NCBI RefSeq assembly: GCF_011058215.1
Contig: NZ_JAALFG010000002.1
Location: forward strand, 620,001 to 684,000
DNA from: Devosia aurantiaca
GTDB lineage: Bacteria; Pseudomonadota; Alphaproteobacteria; Rhizobiales; Devosiaceae
Reading direction: 5' to 3'
Length of the DNA stretch: 64,000 nucleotides
Shown in pieces: positions 30,117 to 39,314 of the stretch. Made by a program: the position numbers and the translations under genes. The stretch's first letter is position 1; every line of letters starts with the position of its first letter. The notes under the pieces were generated by a model that was given only the letters and a program-made list of their open reading frames with translations, was not told where the DNA came from and did not search any database.

Positions 30117-30817
30117 GCGCTGCGCTTTCGATAGACAATATCGACCTCCACTATGGCGCCGCCCAGGCGCTCAAGGGCATCTCCATCACCTGCGAGCCGG
30201 GACGCATCACAGCCGTTTTGGGGCGCAATGGGGTGGGCAAGTCATCGACCCTGCGGGCGATTACCGGCATCAACCACGTTTCAGCCGGAGCGATCACCTT
30301 CGGTGCGGAAGTGCTGAAGAAGTCCCCGCCCTACAAACGCGCCCGCATGGGCATCGGCTATGTGCCGCAAGGCCGCGAAGTGTTCCCGCTTTTGACCGTC
30401 AAGGAGAACCTCGAAACCGGTTATGCCGGACTCGCTCGAGCAGAGCGCAACATCCCCGCCTATATCTTCGAGCTCTTCCCTGTGCTCAAATCGATGTTGA
30501 ACCGCCGGGGTGGCGACCTTTCCGGCGGCCAGCAGCAGCAGCTCGCCATCGGCCGCGCGCTTGTGACCCGGCCGAAAGTGCTGGTGCTCGACGAGCCCAC
30601 CGAGGGCATCCAACCGTCGATCATCAAAGATATCGGCCGCGCCTTGCAATTCCTCCGCGACGAAAAGGGCATGACCATCCTGTTGGTGGAGCAGTTTCTC
30701 GACTTCTGCCGAGAAATCGCCGATGACATATACGTCATGGACCGCGGCGAAATCATGCATTCCGGCCCCGCGAGCGATCTCGACAATCCCGACGTGCGCC
30801 GTCACCTCATGGTCTAA
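30113..30817 (+). CDS. urtE: Urea ABC transporter ATP-binding protein UrtE
   Basis: A 234-residue ABC ATPase of the LivF class. Walker A LGRNGVGKSSTLRAITG, the IGYVPQGREVFPLLTVKENL Q-loop region, signature LSGGQQQQLAIGRALV and Walker B VLVLDEPTEGIQPS are present. The ATG at 30113 overlaps the urtD stop (ATGA). It completes the urt operon; a hairpin with its T-run on the opposite strand follows the stop. Confidence 0.96.
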   Translation: MSAALSIDNIDLHYGAAQALKGISITCEPGRITAVLGRNGVGKSSTLRAITGINHVSAGAITFGAEVLKKSPPYKRARMGIGYVPQGREVFPLLTVKENLETGYAGLARAERNIPAYIFELFPVLKSMLNRRGGDLSGGQQQQLAIGRALVTRPKVLVLDEPTEGIQPSIIKDIGRALQFLRDEKGMTILLVEQFLDFCREIADDIYVMDRGEIMHSGPASDLDNPDVRRHLMV

Positions 30818-30847
30818 AAACAGAAACGCCCGGCCGAAGCCGGGCGT
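30815..30847 (-). terminator. Terminator of minus-strand secreted-protein gene
   Basis: ACGCCCGGC-CGAA-GCCGGGCGT forms a 9-bp stem; read on the minus strand it is followed by TTTCTGTTTTT. It lies between two convergent genes and may also stop urtE transcripts. Confidence 0.8.
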
Positions 30848-30872
30848 TGGATATTCCTATGCGGAAATCCTA

Positions 30873-31255
30873 TTACTGCAGCGAACCCGGGGGAGTCCAA
30901 CCGCCTTCAATGCATTCGTCGATCGTGATGCCTTCGAGGTCGAACGTGGTCGAGGTCTGGAGGCCTTCAGCCGGCGGGGAGTCGTTGCTGCTGGTGTCGG
31001 CAGCCAGGAGTCCTCGTCATCGCTACCGGTTTCGGTATCGGTGGTCACGCTCGAGCTGGTGTTGACATCGGAAACAGTCGAGTCGTCATCAGCAACGAGC
31101 ACGTCGCAGCGTGCCTGCACGGCAGCGCGATCGGCTTCGGAAACTTCGACGCCACCCATCATGGTTGCGGTAGCGGCTGCTTCCTGAGCGAAAGCAGGAG
31201 CTGCGATCATCGCAGCAGTCATGGCCAGAACGGAAACTACAGATTTGACGCGCAT
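30873..31255 (-). CDS. Small secreted acidic Ser/Thr/Asp-rich protein (frameshift)
   Basis: About 127 residues after one base is restored near 31004-31010. The signal peptide MRVKSVVSVLAMTAAMIAAP ends AFAQ. The mature part has VSEADRAAVQARCDVLVADD, an acidic Ser/Thr tract, and after correction SSNDSPPAEGLQTSTTFDLE and GITIDECIEGGWTPPGSLQ ending at TAA 30873. Uncorrected, the frame gives a basic Arg/Pro/Ser tail of a kind typical of out-of-frame GC-rich DNA. Two Cys could form a disulfide. Function unknown. It lies between the urt and ure genes on the opposite strand. Confidence 0.65.
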
Positions 31256-31317
31256 TTTGTATCGCCTTGTTGATTATCTCTGTGAAGAGCGTCTGCTCGA
31301 CAAGAAAACGTAGGTTC

Positions 31318-32165
31318 ATGCATTTGGTTGCCAAAAATTCTTTGCCACCGTTGGGCTTGTCGAGCCTGCAGCGCGCTCGCGGCGTCGGACGAATTTCGAC
31401 GAAACAAGTCGGCGAACGTACGCGCATCGATAAACTGTTCCAGGAAGGCTGCGGCAAGATCCGCTTGCCCAACACGCACTCCCCTGCCCTCGAGGCAGTC
31501 CTGATCAACACGGCGGGGGGAATCACCGGCGGCGACCGGCTCGACTGGTCGGCCGACATCGCCGCTGGTGGTCGAGCCGTTTTGACCACCCAGGCCTGCG
31601 AGCGCAGCTATCGCTCCCTCGGCGACGTCGCCCATGTCGAAACCAGGCTGCAGGTCGGCGCCAATGCTCACCTCGACTGGCTGCCTCAGGAAACAATCCT
31701 TTTGCCAGCAGCAAGCTGCACCGCCGCCTCGAAGTAGACCTGGCGGAAGGCGCGACCCTCATGGCGATCGAAGCAGTGCTGCTCGGCCGCGACGCCATGG
31801 GCGAGGAGGCACGCGACGCCATTTTCCGCGACCGCTGGCGCATCCGCCGCGATGGCAGGCTCATTCACGCCGAGGCCACCGAACTTTCTGCCTCCGCCGC
31901 CGAACGCGACAGCGTCTCGCTCCTCGCCGACAACCGCGCCTTCGCGACGATTCTCCACGTCGCCAAGAGCAACGACGCTGCCGAAGCCATCTGCACGCGG
32001 CTCCGGCCGATCCTGCAGCCAGGCAAAATCGGCATCAGCAATAATGGCGAACGTCTTGTCATACGTGCCATGGCACAAAGCGGGCTTGCCTTGCGGCGCA
32101 TGATCGTTCCACTTTTGATCGAACTCACCGGCGCAGGCAGCCTGCCGCGCCTCTGGCATCTCTAG
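31318..32165 (+). CDS. ureD: Urease accessory protein UreD (frameshift)
   Basis: About 282 residues when one T is added to the run at 31700-31703. The first frame gives [60 protein letters not shown] and DWLPQETIL. The second gives [20 protein letters not shown] through [18 protein letters not shown]. UreD is the scaffold on which UreF and UreG assemble to load nickel into urease. The ATG at 31318 is preferred. It is the first gene of the urease cluster. Confidence 0.9.
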
Positions 32166-32178
32166 GACAGGCCGACCG

Positions 32179-32481
32179 ATGAACCTTACGCCCCGAGAAA
32201 AAGACAAGCTGCTGATCGCCATGGCGGCCAATGTTGCCCGCAAGCGCCTCGAGCGCGGGGTCAAGCTCAACCACCCCGAAGCCATCGCGCTGATCACCGA
32301 CTTCGTGGTGGAAGGCGCGCGAGACGGCAGGCCGGTTTCCGAACTGATGGAATCGGGTGCTCACGTCATCAGCCGCGATCAGGTCATGGAAGGCATTGCC
32401 GAGATGATCCACGACGTCCAGGTCGAAGCGACTTTTCCCGACGGCACCAAGCTCGTCACCGTTCACCAGCCGATTCGATAG
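32179..32481 (+). CDS. ureA: Urease subunit gamma
   Basis: A 100-residue urease gamma subunit with the family start [20 protein letters not shown] and core [20 protein letters not shown], ending [15 protein letters not shown]. It is separate from ureB, as in most alphaproteobacteria. It starts 13 bases after ureD. Confidence 0.97.
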   Translation: MNLTPREKDKLLIAMAANVARKRLERGVKLNHPEAIALITDFVVEGARDGRPVSELMESGAHVISRDQVMEGIAEMIHDVQVEATFPDGTKLVTVHQPIR

Positions 32482-32490
32482 AGGACTTAT

Positions 32491-33068
32491 ATGTTCAAGC
32501 GCGCCCTTCTCGCTTTAGCGATTGCCGCAACCGCAACCGTGCCGGCATTCGCCCATCTCGACCCCGTCGAGCATGGTTCGCTGGCGGCTGGCTTCAGCCA
32601 TCCTCTTTTCGGGCTGGATCACATCCTCGCCATGGTCGCCGTAGGCCTTTGGGCGGCCATGCAGGGCGGGAAAGCGACCTGGATCGTTCCCGCAGCCTTC
32701 GTCGCCACAATGGGTCTTGGCTTTGCGGCCGCGATCATGGGCCTCCCCTGCCCTTTGTCGAACCGGTAATTCTGGCATCGGTGATTTTCATCGGCATCGC
32801 CGTTGCCCTGGCGCTGCCGGTCCCGACTGCTGCCGTCGCAGCCTCCGTCAGCTTCTTTGCCTTTTTCCATGGCCATGCCCATGGCGGCGAGCTCGGCGCG
32901 GCCGGTGCCTGGCAGTTCGCCATCGGCTTTGCCCTTGCGACAATCCTCCTCCACGCAGTCGGGATCGTTGCTGGTCTGACGCTTGGCCGCTTCGGTGGCA
33001 AATGGCTACCCCGCATCGCCGGCGCCGCTACCGCTGTCGGCGGCCTTTGGCTTGCGACTGGCGCATGA
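32491..33068 (+). CDS. ureJ: HupE/UreJ nickel-permease-like protein (frameshift)
   Basis: About 192 residues once one C is added at 32745-32748. The signal segment ending [20 protein letters not shown] is followed by the HupE/UreJ core [20 protein letters not shown], and after the break [20 protein letters not shown] and [13 protein letters not shown]. The His-rich motifs HPLFGLDH and FFHGHAHG are the family's metal-binding signatures. It is a probable nickel importer for urease. It is placed between ureA and ureB, as commonly seen in this group. Confidence 0.88.
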
Positions 33069-33078
33069 GGAGAACAGC

Positions 33079-33384
33079 ATGATTCCCGGAGAAGTCATTC
33101 CCGCCAGCGGCGATCTCGAACTCAACCAGGGCGCGCAGCAATTGGTGATCGAAGTCGCCAATACCGGCGATCGCCCGATCCAGGTCGGGTCGCACTACCA
33201 TTTCTTTGAAACCAACGCCGGCCTGCGCTTTGATCGCGAGCCGACGCGCGGCATGCGTCTCGACATTGCCGCAGGAACTGCCGTGCGCTTCGAGCCCGGA
33301 CAGACCCGCGAAGTCCGTCTCGTGCCGATCGGAGGTGACCGGCAGATTTACGGTTTCCGCCAGATGGTGATGGGAAGCCTTTGA
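33079..33384 (+). CDS. ureB: Urease subunit beta
   Basis: A 101-residue urease beta subunit starting [20 protein letters not shown], with [20 protein letters not shown] and [19 protein letters not shown], all standard family motifs. GAGGAG lies just before the ATG. A strong terminator follows, so the catalytic subunit gene ureC, 2.1 kb away, is probably transcribed separately. Confidence 0.97.
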   Translation: MIPGEVIPASGDLELNQGAQQLVIEVANTGDRPIQVGSHYHFFETNAGLRFDREPTRGMRLDIAAGTAVRFEPGQTREVRLVPIGGDRQIYGFRQMVMGSL

Positions 33385-33417
33385 CGCTGGTCAGCGGGAC
33401 CTGAAAATGGTCTAAGA

Positions 33418-33445
33418 GCCGGGTTTTCCAACCCGGCTTTTTTTT
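33418..33445 (+). terminator. Strong rho-independent terminator after ureB
   Basis: GCCGGGTT-TTCC-AACCCGGC forms a perfect 8-bp stem with a 4-base loop and is followed by eight T. It ends the ureD-A-J-B transcript. Confidence 0.95.
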
Positions 33446-33446
33446 G

Positions 33447-33860
33447 ATGACCGACGCACAGACACACTCCAAGGAAGCTGAGTTCAAGCAGCGCTTTGTC
33501 GCCATCCTCGATGACGTTCAACAGAACGGCCTATCGGACGGCGAAGCGATGGCGACGATCGGCATCTGGGCCCACAAAATTGCGAGCTCGCTTGGCCAGG
33601 CATCGTGGTCGGCCGTCAAAACTCAACTCACCGCTGCCACCTATGATGAGTTGCTGAACTCGTTCCAGAGCCAGGGCAATGCCTTGCATCAGCAAGGCAA
33701 GCAGAAGCAGGCCTATGCCTTGCAGGTGCTGGCTGCCTCCCTGGTTGTCGGCACGCAGCGGAGCGACAAGGATTTGGCCGCAGGCGAAAAGCTGCTCGAC
33801 GCGGTTATCGATCACGCAGAGGCTCAAGCCCGCAACTTTCCGCTCCCACCCACAAACTAA
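33447..33860 (+). CDS. Hypothetical soluble helical protein
   Basis: 137 residues from the ATG at 33447: MTDAQTHSKEAEFKQRFVAI, then SFQSQGNALHQQGKQKQAYA. Charged, Gln-rich and helical, with no signal peptide, membrane segment or known motif. The ATG starts one base after the T-run of the preceding terminator, so there is no room for a ribosome-binding site on an independent transcript. It would be leaderless, start at an internal ATG (MATIGIWAHKIAS, about residue 36), or depend on read-through. Not recognised. Confidence 0.55.
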   Translation: MTDAQTHSKEAEFKQRFVAILDDVQQNGLSDGEAMATIGIWAHKIASSLGQASWSAVKTQLTAATYDELLNSFQSQGNALHQQGKQKQAYALQVLAASLVVGTQRSDKDLAAGEKLLDAVIDHAEAQARNFPLPPTN

Positions 33861-33861
33861 A

Positions 33862-33886
33862 CGCCGGGCACGAGGCCCGGCGCTTT
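33862..33886. terminator. Bidirectional terminator between convergent genes
   Basis: CGCCGGGC-ACGAG-GCCCGGCG forms an 8-bp stem; CTTTAAA follows on the plus strand and TTTAGTTTG on the minus strand. A second hairpin, CTAAAGCT-CGTA-AGCTTTAG, lies at 33891-33910 and overlaps the stop of the minus-strand gene. Confidence 0.8.
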
Positions 33887-33906
33887 AAACCTAAAGCTCG
33901 TAAGCT

Positions 33907-34584
33907 TTAGTCCTGGCTATAGGTATAGAAAGTCAGCGAACCGTCCTGGTCGTTGTTAAGAGCAACCACATCGGAAACATCGATCGAGTTGATCGAAAAG
34001 AAGTCGTTCAGGAACGAGTTGCCATTGAGGGCATCCTGAAGTGCGGTGATGTTGCTCGCATTGCCGTTAAGGGCATCGTTGAGCGCATTGGCGTCAAAGT
34101 TCGCTACATCTGCAATGTCGACCACTTGGACATCGCCAAGATCGGCGGCATCATTGATGTTGCCGACATCGCCAACGCTGTTATCGCCCGACGAAATGTT
34201 GGACAGAATGCCGTTGAAGTCGAGGTTGCCGATGTCGCCGGCCGAACCTGCAATGTCGCCCGCGCCCGTCAGGTTGCCGACAGAACCCGTTGCGTCGCCG
34301 CCGGTGATGTTGGTCACGGCATCGCCAACGCTACCCGAAGTGGAACCGCCGGTCACGCTGGTGACGGTATCACCAACCGATGTACCAAGGGTGCCGTCGA
34401 CCGAATTGGTAACGCCTTCAACCGTGCCGGAAGCAGAGTTGGTGACGCCATCAACAGTACCTGACACAGAGTCCAAAGTATTACCAAGAACATTGGTGCT
34501 CTGGCTGTCCTGTGCAAAAGCAACAGCAGTCGTCAGGGAAAGAGCAGCAGCGGAACCGAGAAGAATTTTGTGGAAAGCGCGCAT
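33907..34584 (-). CDS. Secreted Gly/Ser/Thr/Asp-rich repeat protein
   Basis: 225 residues with signal peptide MRAFHKILLGSAAALSLTTA cleaved after VAFAQ. The mature protein has imperfect repeats: GTVDGVTNSASGTVEGVTNS, then SVGDTVTSVTGG, SVGDAVTNITGG, GAGDIAGSAGDIG, and two DALNGN units. No Cys and few basic residues, so it is strongly acidic. This resembles beta-solenoid or amyloid-like secreted proteins, but no family is recognised. The ATG at 34584 has GGAGG eight bases upstream; an earlier ATG at 34599 overlaps that site. It sits between the two urease blocks on the opposite strand. Confidence 0.7.
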   Translation of the reverse strand: MRAFHKILLGSAAALSLTTAVAFAQDSQSTNVLGNTLDSVSGTVDGVTNSASGTVEGVTNSVDGTLGTSVGDTVTSVTGGSTSGSVGDAVTNITGGDATGSVGNLTGAGDIAGSAGDIGNLDFNGILSNISSGDNSVGDVGNINDAADLGDVQVVDIADVANFDANALNDALNGNASNITALQDALNGNSFLNDFFSINSIDVSDVVALNNDQDGSLTFYTYSQD

Positions 34585-34734
34585 TGGCTTGTCCTCCATT
34601 TTTTCATTTTAGTTGAAAACCCGCTTGGGTTCGGAGGAGTAAGCTTCAGCGCAACTTTACGTTCCGACAGGATTTAAAACGTGATCGACTTTTTAACGCT
34701 CTAGTAACGTTGAAAAACGAACGTTTTCAGCCAG

Positions 34735-35385
34735 TTACCTGGTACGCAGCATGTCCACGATCACAAAATCGTCGGAGATCCTCAGGCCAAACACCTCCTC
34801 GAAACGACGTCCTGCATTAACGACGGCCTGTTCTAGCTGCGGGTAATCGCTGGCAAGTTGGGCAATATCGGCGCTTGTCGACGTGCAGGCAGTTGGACGC
34901 ATCCAGACCTCCTGGCCTGAAGACAAAGTGCCGATAAGCTGCTCGCGACCGAAATCTGCCTCGACACAGGTCGCGGCCGAAGACGCGTCCTCACCGATAG
35001 CGATGCCCGCGCCGCCAGAACTACCAAGCTGACCCGCCAGGGCGCCCGCGCTGCTGACGCTTCCGGCAGGGACGGAGCCATTATTCACACCGCCGGCATT
35101 ACCCACCTGTTCGGCGGACGAGCCTGACGACCCGTTTTCACGCAACCCATTACCGACTCCCACAACGGTCGCGTCGTTGACCGAAACACTGGCCCCTCCG
35201 GACGCGCCATTGTCACCGCGACCAAGCGATAACGAGCCGGAGGACTCAAGCGTGACGGAAACACTGTCCTGAAGAAGCTCGACGCTTTGCGTCTGACTGC
35301 CTTCGCCTACGACTCCCAGGCCAGGTTCCTGAGCAACAAGCGGCGTGGACAAAGCGATCAGCAAGATGGGCAAGGCGCGGTACAT
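34735..35385 (-). CDS. Secreted Gly/Ser-rich hypothetical protein
   Basis: 216 residues with signal peptide MYRALPILLIALSTPLVAQE. A central low-complexity part (GDNGASGGASVSVNDATVVG to GSSGGAGIAIGEDASSAA) resembles the neighbouring repeat protein. The C-terminal 80 residues look globular, with two Cys (ATCVEADFGREQLIGTL and MRPTACTSTSADIAQLAS) and the ending FEEVFGLRISDDFVIVDMLR. No known family. It is divergent from ureC. Confidence 0.65.
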   Translation of the reverse strand: MYRALPILLIALSTPLVAQEPGLGVVGEGSQTQSVELLQDSVSVTLESSGSLSLGRGDNGASGGASVSVNDATVVGVGNGLRENGSSGSSAEQVGNAGGVNNGSVPAGSVSSAGALAGQLGSSGGAGIAIGEDASSAATCVEADFGREQLIGTLSSGQEVWMRPTACTSTSADIAQLASDYPQLEQAVVNAGRRFEEVFGLRISDDFVIVDMLRTR

Positions 35386-35533
35386 GACAATTCTCTAGCA
35401 GACGTAGCGCGAGGAACGGGCAAAAATGTTGGTAGTTCCGGGTTAACCCGATCACCCTCTTGCCAGCGCCAAGCGAAGCGGCCAAACTCGGAAATGGGAA
35501 GCCTTTGTCCCCGGCCACTCTTCGGGACACGTT
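35386..35533. promoter_or_regulatory. Divergent promoter region upstream of ureC
   Basis: 148 bases between the start of the secreted protein gene and ureC. It must contain the promoter for ureC-E-F-G, because terminators separate ureC from ureB. No clear sigma-70 boxes or operator stand out by eye. Confidence 0.4.
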
Positions 35534-37243
35534 ATGCCAGCACGCATTTCTCGCGCCACCTATGCCGATATGTACGGCCCGACCACAGGTGACCGGGTTC
35601 GTCTTGCCGATACCGAGCTCTTCATCGAGGTGGAGCGCGATTTCACGACCTATGGCGAAGAGGTCAAGTTCGGCGGCGGCAAGGTCATTCGCGATGGCAT
35701 GGGCCAGTCGCAGCGCACCAGGGCGCAGGGCGCCGTCGACACAGTCATCACCAATGCGCTGATTGTCGATCACACCGGCATCTACAAGGCGGATATCGGC
35801 CTCAAGAACGGCGTCATCGCCGGCATCGGCAAGGCCGGCAACCCCGATACGCAGTCCGGCGTCGACATCATCATCGGCCCATCGACCGAAGCGATCGCCG
35901 GCGAAGGCAAGATCATCACTGCCGGCGCCATGGACGCGCACATCCACTTCATCTGCCCCCAGCAGATCGAGGAAGCGCTGATGAGCGGCGTCACCACCAT
36001 GCTTGGCGGCGGCTCCGGTCCGGCGCATGGCACGCTGGCGACCACCTGCACCGGCGCCTGGCATATCGAGCGCATGATCGAAAGCTTCGACGCTTTCCCG
36101 ATGAACCTGGCCCTTGCCGGCAAGGGCAACACCGCCGTTCCGGCACCGCTCGAGGAAATGATCCTCTCCGGCGCCTCCTGCCTCAAGCTCCACGAAGATT
36201 GGGGCACGACCCCGGCCACCATCGACAATTGCCTGTCGGTTGCCGACGCCTTCGACGTGCAGGTGATGATCCACACCGACACGCTCAACGAAAGCGGCTT
36301 CGTCGAGGACACGATCGGGGCCTTCAAGGGCCGCACCATCCATGCCTTCCACACCGAAGGCGCCGGTGGCGGTCACGCGCCGGATATTCTCAAGGTCGCG
36401 GGCCTGCCCAACGTCATCCCTTCCTCGACGAACCCGACCCGCCCCTACACGGTGAACACCATCGCCGAGCATCTCGACATGCTCATGGTCTGCCATCACC
36501 TCGATCAGTCCATCCCCGAAGACGTCGCCTTCGCCGAATCGCGCATCCGCAAGGAAACCATTGCGGCCGAAGACATCCTACACGACATGGGCGCCCTTTC
36601 GGTCATCTCCTCCGATAGTCAGGCCATGGGCCGCGTCGGCGAAGTGCTGATCCGCACCTGGCAGACCGCGGACAAGATGAAGCGCCAGCGGGGTCGCCTC
36701 TCCGAAGAAACCGGCGATAACGACAATTTCCGTGTCCGCCGCTACATCGCCAAATATACGATCAATCCCGCTATCGCCCACGGCATGAGCCAGCATATCG
36801 GCTCGGTCGAAGTCGGCAAACGCGCCGATCTCGTGATCTGGAACCCGGCCTTTTTCGGCGTGAAGCCAGAGATGGTTCTGCTCGGCGGCTCCATTGCTGC
36901 TGCGCCGATGGGCGATCCCAACGCTTCGATCCCAACGCCCCAGCCCATGCATTACCGGCCCATGTTCGGAGCCTATGGCAAGCTGGTCAGCCGCTCGTCC
37001 GTGGTCTTCATTTCGCAGGCGGCGCATGATGCCGGTCTGCGCAACCGGCTCGGCGTCGACAAGCAATTGTTGCCCGTGTCCAACACCCGCGGCGGCATCG
37101 GCAAAGCGGCGATGAAGCTCAACTCCGCCACGCCCAATATCGACGTTCATCCCGAAACCTACGAAGTGCGTGCCGATGGCGAACTGCTGACCTGCGAACC
37201 GGCAACCGTTTTGCCGATGGCACAGCGTTATTTCCTGTTCTGA
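35534..37243 (+). CDS. ureC: Urease subunit alpha
   Basis: A 569-residue catalytic subunit that hydrolyses urea to ammonia and carbamate at a di-nickel centre. It starts [20 protein letters not shown]. Nickel ligands lie in [12 protein letters not shown], the carbamylated Lys is in [10 protein letters not shown], further His ligands are in [16 protein letters not shown], and the active-site flap is [20 protein letters not shown]. Length is standard. It is separated from ureB by 2.1 kb, and heads the second urease block. Confidence 0.98.
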   Translation: MPARISRATYADMYGPTTGDRVRLADTELFIEVERDFTTYGEEVKFGGGKVIRDGMGQSQRTRAQGAVDTVITNALIVDHTGIYKADIGLKNGVIAGIGKAGNPDTQSGVDIIIGPSTEAIAGEGKIITAGAMDAHIHFICPQQIEEALMSGVTTMLGGGSGPAHGTLATTCTGAWHIERMIESFDAFPMNLALAGKGNTAVPAPLEEMILSGASCLKLHEDWGTTPATIDNCLSVADAFDVQVMIHTDTLNESGFVEDTIGAFKGRTIHAFHTEGAGGGHAPDILKVAGLPNVIPSSTNPTRPYTVNTIAEHLDMLMVCHHLDQSIPEDVAFAESRIRKETIAAEDILHDMGALSVISSDSQAMGRVGEVLIRTWQTADKMKRQRGRLSEETGDNDNFRVRRYIAKYTINPAIAHGMSQHIGSVEVGKRADLVIWNPAFFGVKPEMVLLGGSIAAAPMGDPNASIPTPQPMHYRPMFGAYGKLVSRSSVVFISQAAHDAGLRNRLGVDKQLLPVSNTRGGIGKAAMKLNSATPNIDVHPETYEVRADGELLTCEPATVLPMAQRYFLF

Positions 37244-37314
37244 TCGGCATGCACTGTCTCACTTCAGCCGCGGGCCTGTGTCATCGTCCGCGGCAACCTC
37301 ACCGGGAGTCGCTC

Positions 37315-37737
37315 ATGATCCGCACAGTCCTGCCGCTTGCCGTACTTCTTGCAACCGCCACCACGGCCTGGGCCCAGGAGGAGCCGGTCGAAGCAACGCT
37401 CGCGCCCATCGCCGTTCCGCTGACGGCCTCCTCTTCCGTGACTTTGACGCTCAGCAGCGCCACCGACATCGAGATGACCACCGCCGTCTATCAATGCGAT
37501 AGCGGCGAGGTGCTTTCCGCCCAATACATCAATGCCGCGCCCAATTTCCTGGCCCTGGTGCCGGTCGAAGGCGAAGTGCACATCTTCGTCACGGCCCTCT
37601 CCGGCTCCGGCGCCCGCTATGTGTCGGGCCCGTTCGAATGGTGGAACAAAGGCGACGAGGCAACGCTGCGCGACCTGACGCAGGACGAAGATGCCGAGCC
37701 GCTTGCCACCTGCACCGCTGCTAGCAATACGCCCTGA
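37315..37737 (+). CDS. MliC-like secreted protein within urease operon
   Basis: 140 residues with signal peptide MIRTVLPLAVLLATATTAWA. The mature domain has the MliC/PliC lysozyme-inhibitor pattern: TAVYQCDSGEVLSAQYINAA, SGSGARYVSGPFEWWNKGDE and a final ATCTAA, so two Cys can form the family disulfide. MliC proteins inhibit C-type lysozyme. Whether this one does is unknown; residence between ureC and ureE suggests it is simply co-transcribed or has an envelope role. GGGAG lies six bases before the ATG. Confidence 0.78.
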   Translation: MIRTVLPLAVLLATATTAWAQEEPVEATLAPIAVPLTASSSVTLTLSSATDIEMTTAVYQCDSGEVLSAQYINAAPNFLALVPVEGEVHIFVTALSGSGARYVSGPFEWWNKGDEATLRDLTQDEDAEPLATCTAASNTP

Positions 37738-37749
37738 CGAAAGTTTTCT

Positions 37750-38220
37750 ATGCTCCGCGTCTCCACCATACTTCCGGCCGGCCACAAGCGGGCCGCGCCT
37801 TTCGATCACGTTGTCCTTGAACACGACGAACGCCGCCTCCGCCGCAAAGTCCTGCGCTTGAGCAAGGGCGACGAGGTCATGCTCGACCTCCGGGAAACAA
37901 CGACGCTGGACCACCTGGGCGGTCTCGAACTCGAAGATGGCCGTATCGTCGAGGTCATTGCCGCCGACGAATTCTTGTATGAAATCCGTGGCCGCGATGC
38001 CGGGCATCTGCTGCGTCTTGCCTGGCATATCGGCAATCGCCACACCCCGGCGCAGCTTGAACCGGGCCGCATCCTAATCAAGCGGGATCATGTGCTCAAA
38101 ACCATGCTGCAGGGCCTGGGCGCCGCGGTCACCGACGTCACCGAGCCCTTCTTTGCCGAACACGGCGCCTATGCGCACGCCCATGCAGAAACCGGCCACG
38201 CGCTGCTGAACCGCCGTTGA
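37750..38220 (+). CDS. ureE: Urease accessory protein UreE
   Basis: A 156-residue nickel metallochaperone. The N-terminal domain has [20 protein letters not shown]; the C-terminal ferredoxin-like domain has [20 protein letters not shown] with the conserved metal-binding His, and a short His-containing tail [14 protein letters not shown]. It starts 12 bases after the mliC-like gene, and its TGA overlaps the ureF TTG. Confidence 0.95.
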   Translation: MLRVSTILPAGHKRAAPFDHVVLEHDERRLRRKVLRLSKGDEVMLDLRETTTLDHLGGLELEDGRIVEVIAADEFLYEIRGRDAGHLLRLAWHIGNRHTPAQLEPGRILIKRDHVLKTMLQGLGAAVTDVTEPFFAEHGAYAHAHAETGHALLNRR

Positions 38221-38873
38221 GCCAGGACCTCCAAAAACTGCTGACCTGGTTGTCCCCTGCCTTCCCGGTGGGCGCCTTTGCCTGGTCGGCAGGGCTCGAG
38301 ACGGCAATCGTGCAAGGGATAGTCCACGATCGGTCAACAGCCGAGGACTGGATCGGCGGCACCTTGCAACATGGCGGCATCAAGACCGACGCTATCCTCC
38401 TCGCCCATGCGCACCGCTCCTTCGCGGACCGGCAAGCACTTCAAGAACTGGCCGATCTCTGCCTTGCGCTAACCCCAGCCCGCGAGCGCCACGCTGAAAC
38501 AGTGCTGACCGGAAACGCCTTCGTGCTCGCCACCGCCGCATGGCCTGCCGACCAGCCGGCGCCGCTCCCCAAACCATGCCCCTACCCCGTCGCCATCGGC
38601 GCCGTCACCGGGAGCCACAGCATTGACCTGGGTGAGACTCTGGTCGCGTTCCTGACCACGACCGTGCACAGCCAGGTCTCCGTCGCCGTACGCCTCGTAC
38701 CCATCGGACAGAGCGATGGGCTGGCCATCATGGCGAGCCTCGAACCTGCAATCGCAACGCTTGCCCATCTGTGCCAGCATGCCACACTGGACGATATCGG
38801 CAGCGTCGCCTATGGCGCTGACATTGCCCAGATGCAGCACGAAACGCTGGCGACGAGGATCTTCCGCTCATGA
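38217..38873 (+). CDS. ureF: Urease accessory protein UreF
   Basis: A 218-residue helical UreF, part of the UreDFG activation complex. Motifs: [51 protein letters not shown] and [18 protein letters not shown]. The start is TTG at 38217, overlapping the ureE stop (TTGA). The stop overlaps the DUF3995 gene start. Confidence 0.95.
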   Translation: MSQDLQKLLTWLSPAFPVGAFAWSAGLETAIVQGIVHDRSTAEDWIGGTLQHGGIKTDAILLAHAHRSFADRQALQELADLCLALTPARERHAETVLTGNAFVLATAAWPADQPAPLPKPCPYPVAIGAVTGSHSIDLGETLVAFLTTTVHSQVSVAVRLVPIGQSDGLAIMASLEPAIATLAHLCQHATLDDIGSVAYGADIAQMQHETLATRIFRS

Positions 38874-39301
38874 ACATGTTTGTCTCCTCCTTCATGTTCG
38901 TGGGGCTGCTGACGGTCGCGCTCGCCCATTTCGTTTGGGCGCTCGGTCGCACCTGGCCGATCCGCGACGAAAAACTGCTGGCGCAAACCGTGGTCGGCAC
39001 GCCCGGCGTCGAGCGCATGCCGCCGCGTTATATTTCGTTCATTATCGCCCTCCTGGCCCTCGCCGCCGGCATCTTCACCCTCGCCCTGGCCGACCACGAC
39101 AGCGGCGGAAACCTCATGAATATCAGCGGCATAGGGCTTGGCCTGCTCTTCCTCGCCCGCGGCATTGCCGGCTACACAGCTTGGTGGGCCGCGCAGTTCC
39201 CCGAGCCGATCTTCCGCCTCAACGACCGCCGCGTCTACTCGCCTCTCTGCCTTTTTCTCGGCGTCGGCTTTCTGATCCTCGTCGCCCTTCGCTTGAGCTA
39301 A
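38870..39301 (+). CDS. DUF3995 membrane protein in urease operon
   Basis: A 143-residue protein with four predicted membrane segments ([80 protein letters not shown]). It matches the DUF3995 pattern of [13 protein letters not shown] plus a VVGTPG loop. Its place between ureF and ureG, with an ATGA overlap to ureF, is typical of rhizobial urease operons. A role in nickel or ammonia traffic is possible but not shown. Confidence 0.85.
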   Translation: MNMFVSSFMFVGLLTVALAHFVWALGRTWPIRDEKLLAQTVVGTPGVERMPPRYISFIIALLALAAGIFTLALADHDSGGNLMNISGIGLGLLFLARGIAGYTAWWAAQFPEPIFRLNDRRVYSPLCLFLGVGFLILVALRLS

Positions 39302-39314
39302 CCCCGGAGTTTCC

